A stretch of DNA of 64,000 bases from Streptomyces achromogenes. GTDB taxonomy: Bacteria; Actinomycetota; Actinomycetes; Streptomycetales; Streptomycetaceae. A program made the position numbers and the translations under genes. The notes under the pieces were generated by a model. It ran no database searches, was not told the DNA's origin, and worked only from the letters and a program-made list of their open reading frames with translations. The stretch lies in NCBI RefSeq assembly GCF_030816715.1, contig NZ_JAUSYH010000001.1, positions 2,480,001-2,544,000 of the forward strand, given 5' to 3'. Positions 48,343-60,061 of this stretch are shown here, in pieces (position 1 is the stretch's first letter; each line of letters starts with the position of its first letter).

Positions 48343-48786
48343 CTACTTCTCGCCCGACTCCACTCGCTTCTTCAGGCCCGCCAGCGCGCGGTCGATGATG
48401 ACCTTCTCCGCCTTGCGCTTGATCATGCCCAGCATGGGGATCTTGACGTCCACGGTCAGCCGGTAGGTGACCTGGGTGCCGCCGGCGCCGGCCGGCTTGA
48501 GGAGGTAGGAACCGTCGAGCTGGCGCAGCATCTGGGACTTCACCAGCGTCCAGGACACCTCGTGCTCGCCGGTCCAGGTGTAGCCGAGGACCTGGTCGTC
48601 CTTGATCGCGCCGGCGTCCATGACCAGGCGGACCTGTTCGGCGCGGCCCTGCTCGTCCTTCTTGAGGACCTCGGCCTGCTTCACCTCTCCGGTCCAGTCG
48701 GGGTAGCGGGCGAAGTCGGCGATCACCGCCATGACGTCGGCCGGTGCCGCCTCGATCGTGATGCTCGAGCTGGTGTGTTCCGCCAT
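48343..48786 (-). CDS. SRPBCC-family (polyketide cyclase/START-like) protein
   Basis: A 147-aa lipid-binding-fold protein. It starts SSSITIEAAPADVMAVIADFARYPDWTGEVKQAEVL and ends with the long C-terminal helix IDRALAGLKKRVES, the usual SRPBCC layout with a hydrophobic cavity. It likely binds a hydrophobic ligand. It sits upstream of the ArsA-like ATPase and next to the acyl-CoA ligase region, matching mycobacterial gene order (Rv2185c, from memory). Confidence 0.87.
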   Translation of the reverse strand: MAEHTSSSITIEAAPADVMAVIADFARYPDWTGEVKQAEVLKKDEQGRAEQVRLVMDAGAIKDDQVLGYTWTGEHEVSWTLVKSQMLRQLDGSYLLKPAGAGGTQVTYRLTVDVKIPMLGMIKRKAEKVIIDRALAGLKKRVESGEK

Positions 48787-48866
48787 CGCCGTGGCTCCTT
48801 GGGATCCGGGCCCGTAAAGGTACGTGGGTGCAGCGTGAAGGCTACCGCGCGGTCCGCCGGGCGAGT

Positions 48867-49664
48867 TCACCACTCCAGCGCCCACGGCTTGCCGCTGCCC
48901 GCGAAGTGGCCGACGTTCACGCACTCGGTGGCCCCGATCCGCATGCGGCGGGCGAGCGGCTGGTGGACGTGGCCGAACAGGGAGTAGCGGGGGCGGGTGC
49001 GGCGGATCGCTTCGAGCAGGGCGCGGCTGCCCCGCTCGAAGCGGCGGGCCACGGTGTCGTAGACGAGTTCCGGCACCTCCGGCGGGATGTGGGTGCACAG
49101 CACGTCCACCTCGCCGACGGCCTCGATCTTGGCGGCGTACTCCTCGTCGCTGATCTCGTAGGGGGTGCGCATCGGCGTCCTCAGGCCGCCGCCCACGAAG
49201 CCGAAGACGCGGCCGCCGATCTCCGCCCGCTGCCCGTCGAGGACGGTCGTGCCGGGGCCGGCGAACTCGGGCCACAGCTGCGGCATGTCGACGTTGCCGT
49301 AGGTGGCGTAGGTGGGGGTCGGGAACGCGGGGAACAGCTCTGCGTACTGCTTGCGGACGGCCTTCTCGATCAGCGCGGCCCGGTCGCCGCCGACTCCGGC
49401 CCACAGCCGGCCGCCGAGTTCGCGGGCCTCCTCGAAGCGGCGCGCGGTGCGCAGCTCGACGAGGCGGTCGGCGTTCTCCACGCCGAACAGGTCGGGGAAG
49501 ATCCCGCGGGAGTGGTCGGCGTAGTCCAGGAACAGGACGAGGTCGCCGAGGCAGATCAGCGCGTCCGCGCCCTCTCCGGCCCTGGCCAGGTCGCGCGCGT
49601 TGCCGTGCACGTCGCTGACCACGTGGATGCGTGTCCGGCGGTTCCCGGGCGGTGTGGATGCCAT
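48867..49664 (-). CDS. Metallophosphoesterase
   Basis: A 265-aa calcineurin-like phosphoesterase. Metal-binding motifs are VVSDVHGN, CLGDLVLF, YGNVD in place of GNHD, THIPPE and LFGHVHQP. It is probably a cytoplasmic phosphodiesterase or phosphatase. The ATG at 49664 is taken; a TTG three codons earlier is possible, and neither has a strong ribosome site. It is divergent from the acyl-CoA ligase. Confidence 0.87.
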   Translation of the reverse strand: MASTPPGNRRTRIHVVSDVHGNARDLARAGEGADALICLGDLVLFLDYADHSRGIFPDLFGVENADRLVELRTARRFEEARELGGRLWAGVGGDRAALIEKAVRKQYAELFPAFPTPTYATYGNVDMPQLWPEFAGPGTTVLDGQRAEIGGRVFGFVGGGLRTPMRTPYEISDEEYAAKIEAVGEVDVLCTHIPPEVPELVYDTVARRFERGSRALLEAIRRTRPRYSLFGHVHQPLARRMRIGATECVNVGHFAGSGKPWALEW

Positions 49665-49986
49665 GTCGATCAAGGGTAGGCGTGTGCGGCATATGTGAAC
49701 AGTGGCGGCCCGGATACCGGTTACTGGCCAGTCAGTAAAGTGGTGGACTACTGTCGCCCGGGAGACACCAATCCGTGTGACGCAGCGAACATCTCAGCGG
49801 CCCCCCTGTCGAAGAGGCCATACCGGCGGGTAACGTCCGGGCAGTCCAGTCGTGCTCAGGTTTTCAACCACGGAGATTCCGGCCACGGAGATTCCGCCGA
49901 GACACCTGAGCGCACGCCCGAGCCATGGACCGCATCGTCGCATCGCACAACGTCGTGGCGCCGGCGCCCTATGAGGAGCAGCAGTC
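49665..49986. promoter_or_regulatory. Regulatory region upstream of the acyl-CoA ligase
   Basis: A 322-bp divergent gap. TTACTG-GCCAGT-CAGTAA at 49721-49738 is a 6-bp inverted repeat. Its inner 14-mer ACTGGCCAGTCAGT differs by one base from the putative TetR operator at 17463-17476. It is followed by an A/T-richer stretch before 49760. No open frame with normal coding bias is seen in the rest of the gap. Confidence 0.55.
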
Positions 49987-51783
49987 TTGCGCGAGTTCAG
50001 CCTTCCGGCTTTGTACGAGGTCCCTGCGGACGGCAATCTGACCGACATCGTCCGCAGAAACGCCGCGCAGCATCCCGACGTCGCCGTCATCGCCCGCAAG
50101 GTGGGAGGCGCCTGGCAGGACGTGACGGCCACGGCCTTCCTGGCCGAGGTGCAGGCCGCCGCCAAGGGCCTCATCGCCTCCGGCGTCCAGCCCGGCGACC
50201 GGGTCGGCCTGATGTCGCGCACCCGTTACGAGTGGACGCTGCTCGACTTCGCGATCTGGTGCGCGGGCGGGGTCACCGTCCCGGTGTACGAGACCAGCTC
50301 CCCGGAGCAGGTGCAGTGGATCCTCTCCGACTCGGGCGCCACCGCCGTGGTCGTCGAGCTGGACGCCCACGCGGCGGCCGTGGAGTCGGTGCGCGAGTCG
50401 CTGCCGGCGCTGAAGCACGTCTGGCAGATCGAGGCCGGCGGTGTCGAGGAGCTCGGGCGGCTCGGCAGGGACGTCTCCGACGCGGCCGCCGAGGAGCGCG
50501 GTTCGCTGGCCAAGGCCGACGACCCGGCGACCATCGTCTATACCTCCGGCACGACCGGCCGGCCCAAGGGCTGTGTGCTCACCCACCGCAGCTTCTTCGC
50601 CGAGTGCGGGAACGTCGTGGAGCGACTGCGGCCGCTGTTCCGCACCGGCGAGTGCAGCGTCCTGCTCTTCCTGCCGCTCGCGCACGTCTTCGGCCGGCTG
50701 GTGCAGATCGCCCCGATGATGGCGCCGATCAAGCTGGGCACCGTCCCGGACATCAAGAACCTCACCGACGAGCTGGCGTCGTTCCGGCCGACGCTGATCC
50801 TCGGCGTGCCGCGGGTCTTCGAGAAGGTCTACAACTCGGCGCGCGCCAAGGCGCAGGCGGACGGCAAGGGCGCGATCTTCGACAAGGCGGCGGACACCGC
50901 GATCGCGTACAGCAGGGCGCTGGAGCTGCCGGCCGGGCCGCCGCTGAAACTGAGGATCAAGCACAAGGTCTTCGACAGGCTGGTCTACGGCAAGCTGCGT
51001 GCGGTGCTCGGCGGCAGGGGCGAGTACGCGATCTCCGGCGGCGCCCCGCTCGGCGAGCGCCTCGGTCACTTCTTCCGCGGCATCGGCTTCACCGTCCTGG
51101 AGGGGTACGGCCTGACGGAGTCCTGCGCCGCGACCGCCTTCAACCCGTGGGACCGGCAGAAGATCGGCACGGTCGGCCAGCCGCTGCCCGGCTCGGTCGT
51201 GCGGATCGCGGACGACGGCGAGGTGCTGCTGCACGGCGAGCACCTGTTCAAGGAGTACTGGAACAACCCGGGCGCCACCGCGGAGGCGCTGGCCGACGGC
51301 TGGTTCCACACGGGTGACATCGGCACCCTGGACGAGGACGGCTACCTCGCGATCACCGGCCGCAAGAAGGAGATCATCGTCACCGCGGGCGGCAAGAACG
51401 TCGCCCCGGCCGTGATCGAGGACCGCATCCGCGCGCACGCGCTGGTCGCGGAGTGCATGGTGGTGGGCGACGGGCGGCCGTTCGTGGGCGCGCTGGTCAC
51501 CATCGACGAGGAGTTCCTGGGCCGCTGGGCCTCCGATCACGGCAAGCCGGCGGGTTCGACCGCGGCGTCGCTGCGCGATGACGCCGATCTCCAGGCCGCC
51601 GTCCAGTCGGCGATCGACGACGGCAACGCCGCGGTCTCGAAGGCGGAATCGGTGCGGAAGTTCCGCATTCTCTCCTCCCAGTTCACGGAGGACTCGGGCC
51701 ACCTCACGCCGTCACTGAAGCTCAAGCGCAACGTGGTGGCGAAGGACTACGCGGGCGAGATCGAGGCGATCTACGCCAAGTGA
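49987..51783 (+). CDS. Long-chain fatty acid--CoA ligase (FadD15-like)
   Basis: Activates fatty acids to acyl-CoA through acyl-adenylate. The 598-aa product has the AMP motif YTSGTTGRPKG at about 184-194, LPLAHVFGR, GYGLTES, GWFHTGDIG and GRKKEIIVTAGGKNV. It is a membrane-associated-type ligase without a signal peptide. The start is TTG at 49987 with AGGAG at 5 nt. The mycobacterial gene in this place is fadD15 (from memory). It is probably regulated through the palindrome 250 bp upstream. Confidence 0.93.
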   Translation: MREFSLPALYEVPADGNLTDIVRRNAAQHPDVAVIARKVGGAWQDVTATAFLAEVQAAAKGLIASGVQPGDRVGLMSRTRYEWTLLDFAIWCAGGVTVPVYETSSPEQVQWILSDSGATAVVVELDAHAAAVESVRESLPALKHVWQIEAGGVEELGRLGRDVSDAAAEERGSLAKADDPATIVYTSGTTGRPKGCVLTHRSFFAECGNVVERLRPLFRTGECSVLLFLPLAHVFGRLVQIAPMMAPIKLGTVPDIKNLTDELASFRPTLILGVPRVFEKVYNSARAKAQADGKGAIFDKAADTAIAYSRALELPAGPPLKLRIKHKVFDRLVYGKLRAVLGGRGEYAISGGAPLGERLGHFFRGIGFTVLEGYGLTESCAATAFNPWDRQKIGTVGQPLPGSVVRIADDGEVLLHGEHLFKEYWNNPGATAEALADGWFHTGDIGTLDEDGYLAITGRKKEIIVTAGGKNVAPAVIEDRIRAHALVAECMVVGDGRPFVGALVTIDEEFLGRWASDHGKPAGSTAASLRDDADLQAAVQSAIDDGNAAVSKAESVRKFRILSSQFTEDSGHLTPSLKLKRNVVAKDYAGEIEAIYAK

Positions 51784-51811
51784 CGTGTTCGGCGCACCTC
51801 CTGACGGGGTG

Positions 51812-54785
<2,974 letters not shown>

Positions 54786-54901
54786 TGCAGCCGACCCTAT
54801 ACGCTGTTCACGGCGGCGTCCGGCGGCACTTCACGGCCTGCGGGGATCATGGAACTCACGGGTGCCCACACGGACGGGCGAACAGGAACGGACGGCTCCC
54901 G

Positions 54902-56140
54902 GTGGAGAAGACGGACGCGAGACGGCGCCTGGCGGGCCTGCTGACGGTCTGGGGCATCACGCGGTTCGTCCTGCTGCTCCTCGTCTTCAGAGTGCTCCAC
55001 CTGCCCGGCCCGGACGTCACCAGCGACGTCTGGGCGACCTACCACGGCTGGTACGAGGTGCTGTGCGGCGGCGCGTTCCCGGCGGACGACGTCACCTGGC
55101 AGTACCCGCCCGCCGCCGCCCTCACGATCCTCTCCCCGGCCCTGCTGCCCTTCCTCGACTACGCGTCGGCGTTCTTCGCGCTGGCCTTCCTCGCCGACCT
55201 CGCCGTCCTCGTGCTTCTGCTGCACACCGGCCTGCGCCCCGGCCGGTCGCTGCGCGGCGCCTGGCTGTGGACGGCGGGCGCCGCGCTGCTCGGCCCCACC
55301 CTGTACGCCCGCTACGACGTGATGGTGACGGCGGTCGCGGTCGGGGCGCTGGTGGCGGGCGTGCGGCGCCCCGCGGTGATGGGTGCGCTGACGGGCTTCG
55401 CGGCGCTGCTCAAGGTCTGGCCGGTGCTGCTGCTGGCGGGCGCCGTGCGCCGCCGGGCCTGGGGCGCGGCGGCGGGGACGGCCGTCGCGCTGTCCGCGCT
55501 GTTCGCGCTGGCCATGCCCGGCGCCTTCGCCTTCCTCACCTTCCAGCGCGACCGGGGCACCGAGGTGGAGTCGGTGGGCGCTCTCGTCCTCCATGTCGCG
55601 CGGCAGTTCGGCTGGCCGGGCGAGGTGCAGTTCCGCTACGGCTCGCTGGAGTTCACCGGCCCGTACGTGGACGTGGTGAACGACGTGGCACTGGGGTTCA
55701 CCGTGCTCGCGTGCGGCTGGCTGCTGCTGTGGCGGTGGCGGGCCGCGGGGCGCCTTCGGCCGCACACGCTCGCCGAGGCGGCCTTCACGGCGGTGCTGCT
55801 GTTCACCGTCACCAGCCGGGTGATCAGTCCGCAGTACCTGGTGTGGCTGATCGGCCTCGCGGCGGTCTGCCTGTGCTTCCGCGACAGCCGGATGCCCCTC
55901 CCGGCCCTCCTGGTCCTGGCCGCCTCGGCGGTGACGGTGCTCGAGTTCCCGGTCCGGTTCCAGGACGTCGTCTCGAGCACCCCTCTCGGCGTCGGACTGA
56001 TGGTCCTGCGCAACGGGCTGCTGGTGACCGCCGCCCTCACCGCCGCCGTACGGCTGTGGCGCTCGACGGCGCCCACTCCCGCCCCCGCTCCCCCGGCCGC
56101 TCAGGCAGCCCACGACGGCGAACCCGCCGTCTCCCCCTGA
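54902..56140 (+). CDS. GT87-family polyprenyl-phosphate-mannose-dependent mannosyltransferase
   Basis: A 412-aa integral membrane protein with about ten hydrophobic segments. The N-terminal loop DVWATYHGWYEVLCGGAFPADDVTWQYPPAAAL has the acidic and aromatic residues of GT-C enzymes, and TSRVISPQYLVWLIGLAA is the later family block. It is divergent from the PimB-like gene. It probably extends mannosylated lipids on the outer face of the membrane. The start is GTG 54902; no strong ribosome site is visible. The C-terminus is a Pro/Ala-rich tail. Confidence 0.85.
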   Translation: MEKTDARRRLAGLLTVWGITRFVLLLLVFRVLHLPGPDVTSDVWATYHGWYEVLCGGAFPADDVTWQYPPAAALTILSPALLPFLDYASAFFALAFLADLAVLVLLLHTGLRPGRSLRGAWLWTAGAALLGPTLYARYDVMVTAVAVGALVAGVRRPAVMGALTGFAALLKVWPVLLLAGAVRRRAWGAAAGTAVALSALFALAMPGAFAFLTFQRDRGTEVESVGALVLHVARQFGWPGEVQFRYGSLEFTGPYVDVVNDVALGFTVLACGWLLLWRWRAAGRLRPHTLAEAAFTAVLLFTVTSRVISPQYLVWLIGLAAVCLCFRDSRMPLPALLVLAASAVTVLEFPVRFQDVVSSTPLGVGLMVLRNGLLVTAALTAAVRLWRSTAPTPAPAPPAAQAAHDGEPAVSP

Positions 56141-56326
56141 CTCCGCCGCCACGCCCGTCGCAGCACCGCCCCCACCGCCGCGCACTGCACCGCCGTCGCG
56201 ACGTCAGGGTCGGGCTGCACGAGACAGTCGGGGCACTGAGCCGCCAGGTTCCCTGGTGACGCCACCGGTCCGCCGTGGTCGAGGCGGAGCCGGGCCCGGT
56301 CACGGCCCCGCCGTTCCGGCGCGGGC

Positions 56327-57529
56327 TCAGCCGAGTTGGGACTTCAGGTAGCTCTGCCAGTCCGCCGTGAACTCCGCCAGGGTGACGCCGAGGGTGCTGC
56401 GCAGCGCGCCCTCCACCGCTCCCGGCCGCTTCCCGTGCTCCCCGACCGCCCGGTAGAAGGCGTCCAGTCTCACCTCGCCCCACCGCTCGGCGACCATGCG
56501 GCAGGCCAGCCAGCCGCCCTCGTAGGCGGTGGCCAGCCGGTCGGTGTCGCCGGAGAAGCCGAAGTCGCCGTCGGCGGGCAGCGCCGCCGGCACGGTCCCC
56601 TCGGTGACGGCGCGCTGGAGTTCCGGCGCGGTCTCGGCGGGCGTGCGGCCGGTGTCGCGGTAGCCGACCCAGTCGGCGTACCCCTCGGACAGCCACAGCG
56701 GGGTGGCCGCGTTGGTGTGGGCGCGGGTCGCGACGTGCGTCGTCTCGTGGGTGAGGACCACCTGACGGCCGACCCTGCCGAGCATGGCGTACGCGTCGGG
56801 GTTGACGATGACCCGGTCCGCGGGCGCCTTGGCCCCGCCGCCCGTCTCTCCGGTCGTGACCGCGGCTATCCCGCGGTAGGAGGAGGGCGGCGAGCCCAGC
56901 AGCGCCGCCATGCCGGCCAGCGACTTCGGCACGAGGACGACGACGTGTCCGGCCCAGTCGGTGCCCCACGCGGCCGAGACCGCCGGGACGGCGTCGTCGG
57001 CCAGGCCGGCGAAGGCCCGCAGCCGCTCGTCGGTCTGGCCGACCCCCAGCACCAGGCTGTGGGCGCCCCGCACGGCGTGCACCTCGCCCTGGTCCCAGAG
57101 CTGCTGGGCGGCCTTCCCGGCGGGCTCCTCCGAGGCGACCGACCACCGCCCGGAGCCGTCGCGGGCAAGGCGCAGGGTGCGGCCGACGGTCACCGGCGCC
57201 CGGTCGTAGCCCGCCACCCGGTAGCTCAACTCGGCGTCGGCGGTGGCGGCGTCCCCGGCGCGGTGCAGCGCCGTCACCCGGTACGACCAGGCGGCCAGCG
57301 GCACGGCCCGCAGCGCGGCGTACCCGGTCGCGGTGCCGGTGGCCGCGTAGGCACGCACGTCATGGTCGAGGACCGCGGCGGCCCGCCGGTCGAGGACCCG
57401 CTGGACGTCGGCCTGCGCACGGTCCGGTCCGGCGCGCCCGCCGCAGGCGACCAACCCGGCGAGCAGCGGGGCCAGCAGCAGACAGAGCCCGCGCACCCGG
57501 GCGCCGCGCGCCCGCCTTCGACCGGCCAT
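56327..57529 (-). CDS. Secreted lipoprotein with gluzincin-type metalloprotease domain
   Basis: A 400-aa exported protein. The basic N-terminus and hydrophobic segment end in a lipobox-like LVAC at about 26-29, suggesting lipidation. An NTF2-like region (about 40-150) comes first. The peptidase domain has the zinc motif HETTH followed by LSEGYADW with the third Glu ligand. This is the peptidase MA-like arrangement. Substrate unknown. It converges with the GT87 gene and lies just downstream of two NlpC/P60 genes. Confidence 0.83.
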   Translation of the reverse strand: MAGRRRARGARVRGLCLLLAPLLAGLVACGGRAGPDRAQADVQRVLDRRAAAVLDHDVRAYAATGTATGYAALRAVPLAAWSYRVTALHRAGDAATADAELSYRVAGYDRAPVTVGRTLRLARDGSGRWSVASEEPAGKAAQQLWDQGEVHAVRGAHSLVLGVGQTDERLRAFAGLADDAVPAVSAAWGTDWAGHVVVLVPKSLAGMAALLGSPPSSYRGIAAVTTGETGGGAKAPADRVIVNPDAYAMLGRVGRQVVLTHETTHVATRAHTNAATPLWLSEGYADWVGYRDTGRTPAETAPELQRAVTEGTVPAALPADGDFGFSGDTDRLATAYEGGWLACRMVAERWGEVRLDAFYRAVGEHGKRPGAVEGALRSTLGVTLAEFTADWQSYLKSQLG

Positions 57530-57568
57530 TCTCCCGATCGTACGGCGCAGGCGGCGTACGGGACCCGG

Positions 57569-58591
57569 TCAGGGCCTGGTGACGGACGAGACCGGCATCA
57601 TCCCGACCGGGTCGTAGCGCACCGGCGCGCCCGGGTAGGGGGCGTGGATGACCTGCCCGTTGCCGACGTACATGCCGACATGGCTGGCGTCGGAGCGGTA
57701 GGTGACGATGTCGCCGGGCTGCGCCTGGGAGAGCGGCACCCGCCGTCCGGCGTGCGCCTGGGCCTGCGAGGTGCGCGGGAGGGAGACCCCGGCCTGCGCG
57801 TACGACCACTGCATGAGGCCCGAGCAGTCGAAGCCCGAGGGGCCGTTGGCGCCCCAGATGTACGGCTTGCCGAGCGCGGAGCGCACGGCGGCCACGGCGG
57901 CGGCCGTCCGGCCCGACGCCGGGAGGTCGCCGGTGAGGCCGGCCAGGCCGTCGCGACCGGACCGGGACGCCCGGTCGTAGGCGTCGCGTTCGTCGGACGG
58001 CAGCGAGTTGAGCAGCTGCCGGGCCCGGGCGAGCTTCTGCTCCACGGTCTGCTTGTGGCGCCTGACGGCCCCCCGGCTCTTCTCCAGCTCGGCGAGCTTG
58101 CGGGCGGCCTCGGAGCGCTCCTGGGTGAGCTCCCGCAGCGCGTTCTGCAGGGTGCGCAGTTCGGTGGCCTGGTGGGCGGTGATGCGGTCGAGGACGGAGG
58201 CGTTGGCGAGGTACTCCTCGGGGTCGTCGGAGAGCAGCAGCGCCAGCGAGGGGTCGAGGCCGCCGGAGCGGTACTGGGCGCCGGCCAGCGAACCGAGCCG
58301 CTCGCGCATGCCGTTGACGCGCTCCTGCTGCCGCGCGATGTGGTCCTGGGCCAGGCCGACCTGCTCGCGCAGGGTGTCGGCGCGCTCGTCGGCCTTGTTG
58401 TAGGCCTCGGTGGCCTTCTCGGCCTCCGCGTAGAGACGGTCCACGTCGGCACGGGTGCCGTCGTGCGGCGCGGCCGTGGCCGGTACGGCTGAGACGGCGC
58501 CGAGTGCGGCGGCCGCGACGGACAGCACGCTCAGGGCGCTGCACGCGCCCCGGTCGAACCCGGACTGTGCAAGGCGACGATGGGACCCCAC
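57569..58591 (-). CDS. Secreted NlpC/P60 peptidoglycan endopeptidase (RipA-like), copy A
   Basis: A 340-aa exported hydrolase. A signal peptide (1-45) ends at ATAA. A long coiled-coil domain (about 50-205) follows, then the NlpC/P60 domain with Cys in FDCSGLMQWSY, His in SHVGMYVG and a polar residue near IHAPYPG. It cleaves stem peptides, and the coiled coil may hold it inactive. The GTG at 58591 has AAGGAG at 11 nt. It is a tandem paralogue of the next gene. Confidence 0.92.
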   Translation of the reverse strand: MGSHRRLAQSGFDRGACSALSVLSVAAAALGAVSAVPATAAPHDGTRADVDRLYAEAEKATEAYNKADERADTLREQVGLAQDHIARQQERVNGMRERLGSLAGAQYRSGGLDPSLALLLSDDPEEYLANASVLDRITAHQATELRTLQNALRELTQERSEAARKLAELEKSRGAVRRHKQTVEQKLARARQLLNSLPSDERDAYDRASRSGRDGLAGLTGDLPASGRTAAAVAAVRSALGKPYIWGANGPSGFDCSGLMQWSYAQAGVSLPRTSQAQAHAGRRVPLSQAQPGDIVTYRSDASHVGMYVGNGQVIHAPYPGAPVRYDPVGMMPVSSVTRP

Positions 58592-58690
58592 AGGAAGCCG
58601 CGCTCCTTCCACCGGCGGACAGGGAAACGCGGCAGACAGTAGCCCCGCGACAGGGGGTCGGCCAAAGACCTCGGCGGGCACGCACAGTGA

Positions 58691-58724
58691 CGCCCCGCCG
58701 CTGACGCAGGTCACCGGCGGGGCG
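58691..58724 (-). terminator. Terminator between the two NlpC/P60 genes
   Basis: CGCCCCGCCG (58691-58700) pairs exactly with CGGCGGGGCG (58715-58724) around a 14-nt loop. It lies about 90 nt after the stop of the upstream paralogue and 100 nt before the start of the downstream one, so the two genes are probably separate transcripts. Confidence 0.75.
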
Positions 58725-58813
58725 TGGGGTCACTTCTCGTCGCCACGATTCGCCCGTTCGGGCGGCGTGGTGTCCTGATCTTGAGGACGATCAGGTCCCG
58801 GCCTAGGCGTGGA

Positions 58814-59848
58814 TCAGATCCGGACGCCGAACTGGAACGGCATGTTGTTGATCGACTCGTAGCGCACCACGGTGCCGGTGCGCGGGGCGTGCAGGACCTG
58901 GCCGTTGCCCGCGTACAGGCCGACGTGGTGCTGGTCGCCGTAGAAGATGACCAGGTCGCCGACCTTGAGGTCGGCCTTGCTGTAGATGCGCGTGCCGTCG
59001 TTGGCCTGGTCCTGCGAGGTGCGCGAGATGTGGACGCCGGCCTGGGCGTAGGCCCAGGAGGTCAGGCCCGAGCAGTCGTACGTGGCGGTGCCGGTGGCAC
59101 CGTACTGGTACGGCTTGCCGAGCTGGGTCTGGGCGGCCTGGAAGGCGGCCATGGCACGGCCGGAGCCGGCCGGGGCGTCGCCGAGGTCGACCCGCTCGCC
59201 GGCGTCGCGGCTGGCGCGGGCGTCGGCGGCGGAGAGGGCGGCCTTCTCCTTGGCCGTCAGCGTGTTGAGGAGCTTCTGCGCCTCGGCCAGCTTCGCCTGG
59301 ACTTCCTTCTTCTTCTTGCCCAGCTCGGTGCGGGTGGTGGCGAGGTCCTTGAGCTTGGCGGACGCCTCGCTGCGCTCCTGCGCGAGCTCGCGCTGCTTCT
59401 CCTGGATCTTCTTCAGCGCCTCGACCTGCTGGCCGCTGAGCTGGTCGGCGGCGGACGCCTTGTCCAGATAGTCGTCCGGGTTCGAGGAGAGGAGCAGCTG
59501 CAGGGACGGGTCGATGGAGCCGGTGCGGTACTGGGCCGCGGCCGCCAGGCCCATGGAGTCGCGCAGCTCGTTGAGGTCGGCCTGACCGCGGGCGACGTTG
59601 TCCTGGATGGTGGAGATCTCCTTCTGGAGCTTCTCCTGCTTCTCCTTGGCCCCGTTGAACGTCTCGGTGGCCTGCTCCGCCTCTTCGTAGAGCTTGTCGA
59701 CCTTGCTCTTGACCTCGTCCTTGCTGAGCTTCTCGCTCGGCGCCGCGTTGGCGGCCTGCGAGCTCAGCACGACGGCAGCGGCGGCTGCGGTGGTCAGCAC
59801 GGTCACGCGCGCGCGACTGGGCTGCTTCGGTCGACGATGGGACGCCAC
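58814..59848 (-). CDS. Secreted NlpC/P60 peptidoglycan endopeptidase (RipA-like), copy B
   Basis: A 344-aa exported hydrolase. It has a signal peptide ending near ANAA (1-36), a Lys/Glu-rich coiled coil (about 40-215) and the NlpC/P60 domain with YDCSGLTSWAYAQAG (Cys) and HHVGLYAGNGQVLHAP (His). The GTG at 59848 is preferred because AAGGAG lies 9 nt upstream; the frame is open ten codons further. A long A/T-rich upstream region with a spaced inverted repeat points to dedicated regulation. From memory, Rv2190c is the mycobacterial counterpart. Confidence 0.92.
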   Translation of the reverse strand: MASHRRPKQPSRARVTVLTTAAAAAVVLSSQAANAAPSEKLSKDEVKSKVDKLYEEAEQATETFNGAKEKQEKLQKEISTIQDNVARGQADLNELRDSMGLAAAAQYRTGSIDPSLQLLLSSNPDDYLDKASAADQLSGQQVEALKKIQEKQRELAQERSEASAKLKDLATTRTELGKKKKEVQAKLAEAQKLLNTLTAKEKAALSAADARASRDAGERVDLGDAPAGSGRAMAAFQAAQTQLGKPYQYGATGTATYDCSGLTSWAYAQAGVHISRTSQDQANDGTRIYSKADLKVGDLVIFYGDQHHVGLYAGNGQVLHAPRTGTVVRYESINNMPFQFGVRI

Positions 59849-59953
59849 GGAGACGGGCTCCTTCTTTTGAGTGATCACCCGTTTGGAGGTTCGATCACCA
59901 GACCTTAGTGACCTCTCCGTGATCAGTTCAAATCCCCCGGCGGAAAAAACCCA

Positions 59954-60020
59954 TCACGCAACGCAGTTTTTTCACACAACTCACGTGCAGTGATGGACTG
60001 ATTGACGCTATGTTGCGTGA
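59954..60020. promoter_or_regulatory. Spaced 9-bp inverted repeat upstream of NlpC/P60 copy B
   Basis: TCACGCAAC (59954-59962) and GTTGCGTGA (60012-60020) are exact complements 49 bp apart in the A/T-richer 213-bp gap upstream of copy B. TGATCAC-type sequences recur closer to the gene (near 59870 and 59919). They could be paired operator half-sites or a long-range RNA stem in the leader. Confidence 0.4.
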
Positions 60021-60061
60021 CGATTCCGCTAATTCGGTCATTTAGCCCGCAACTTCGACCT

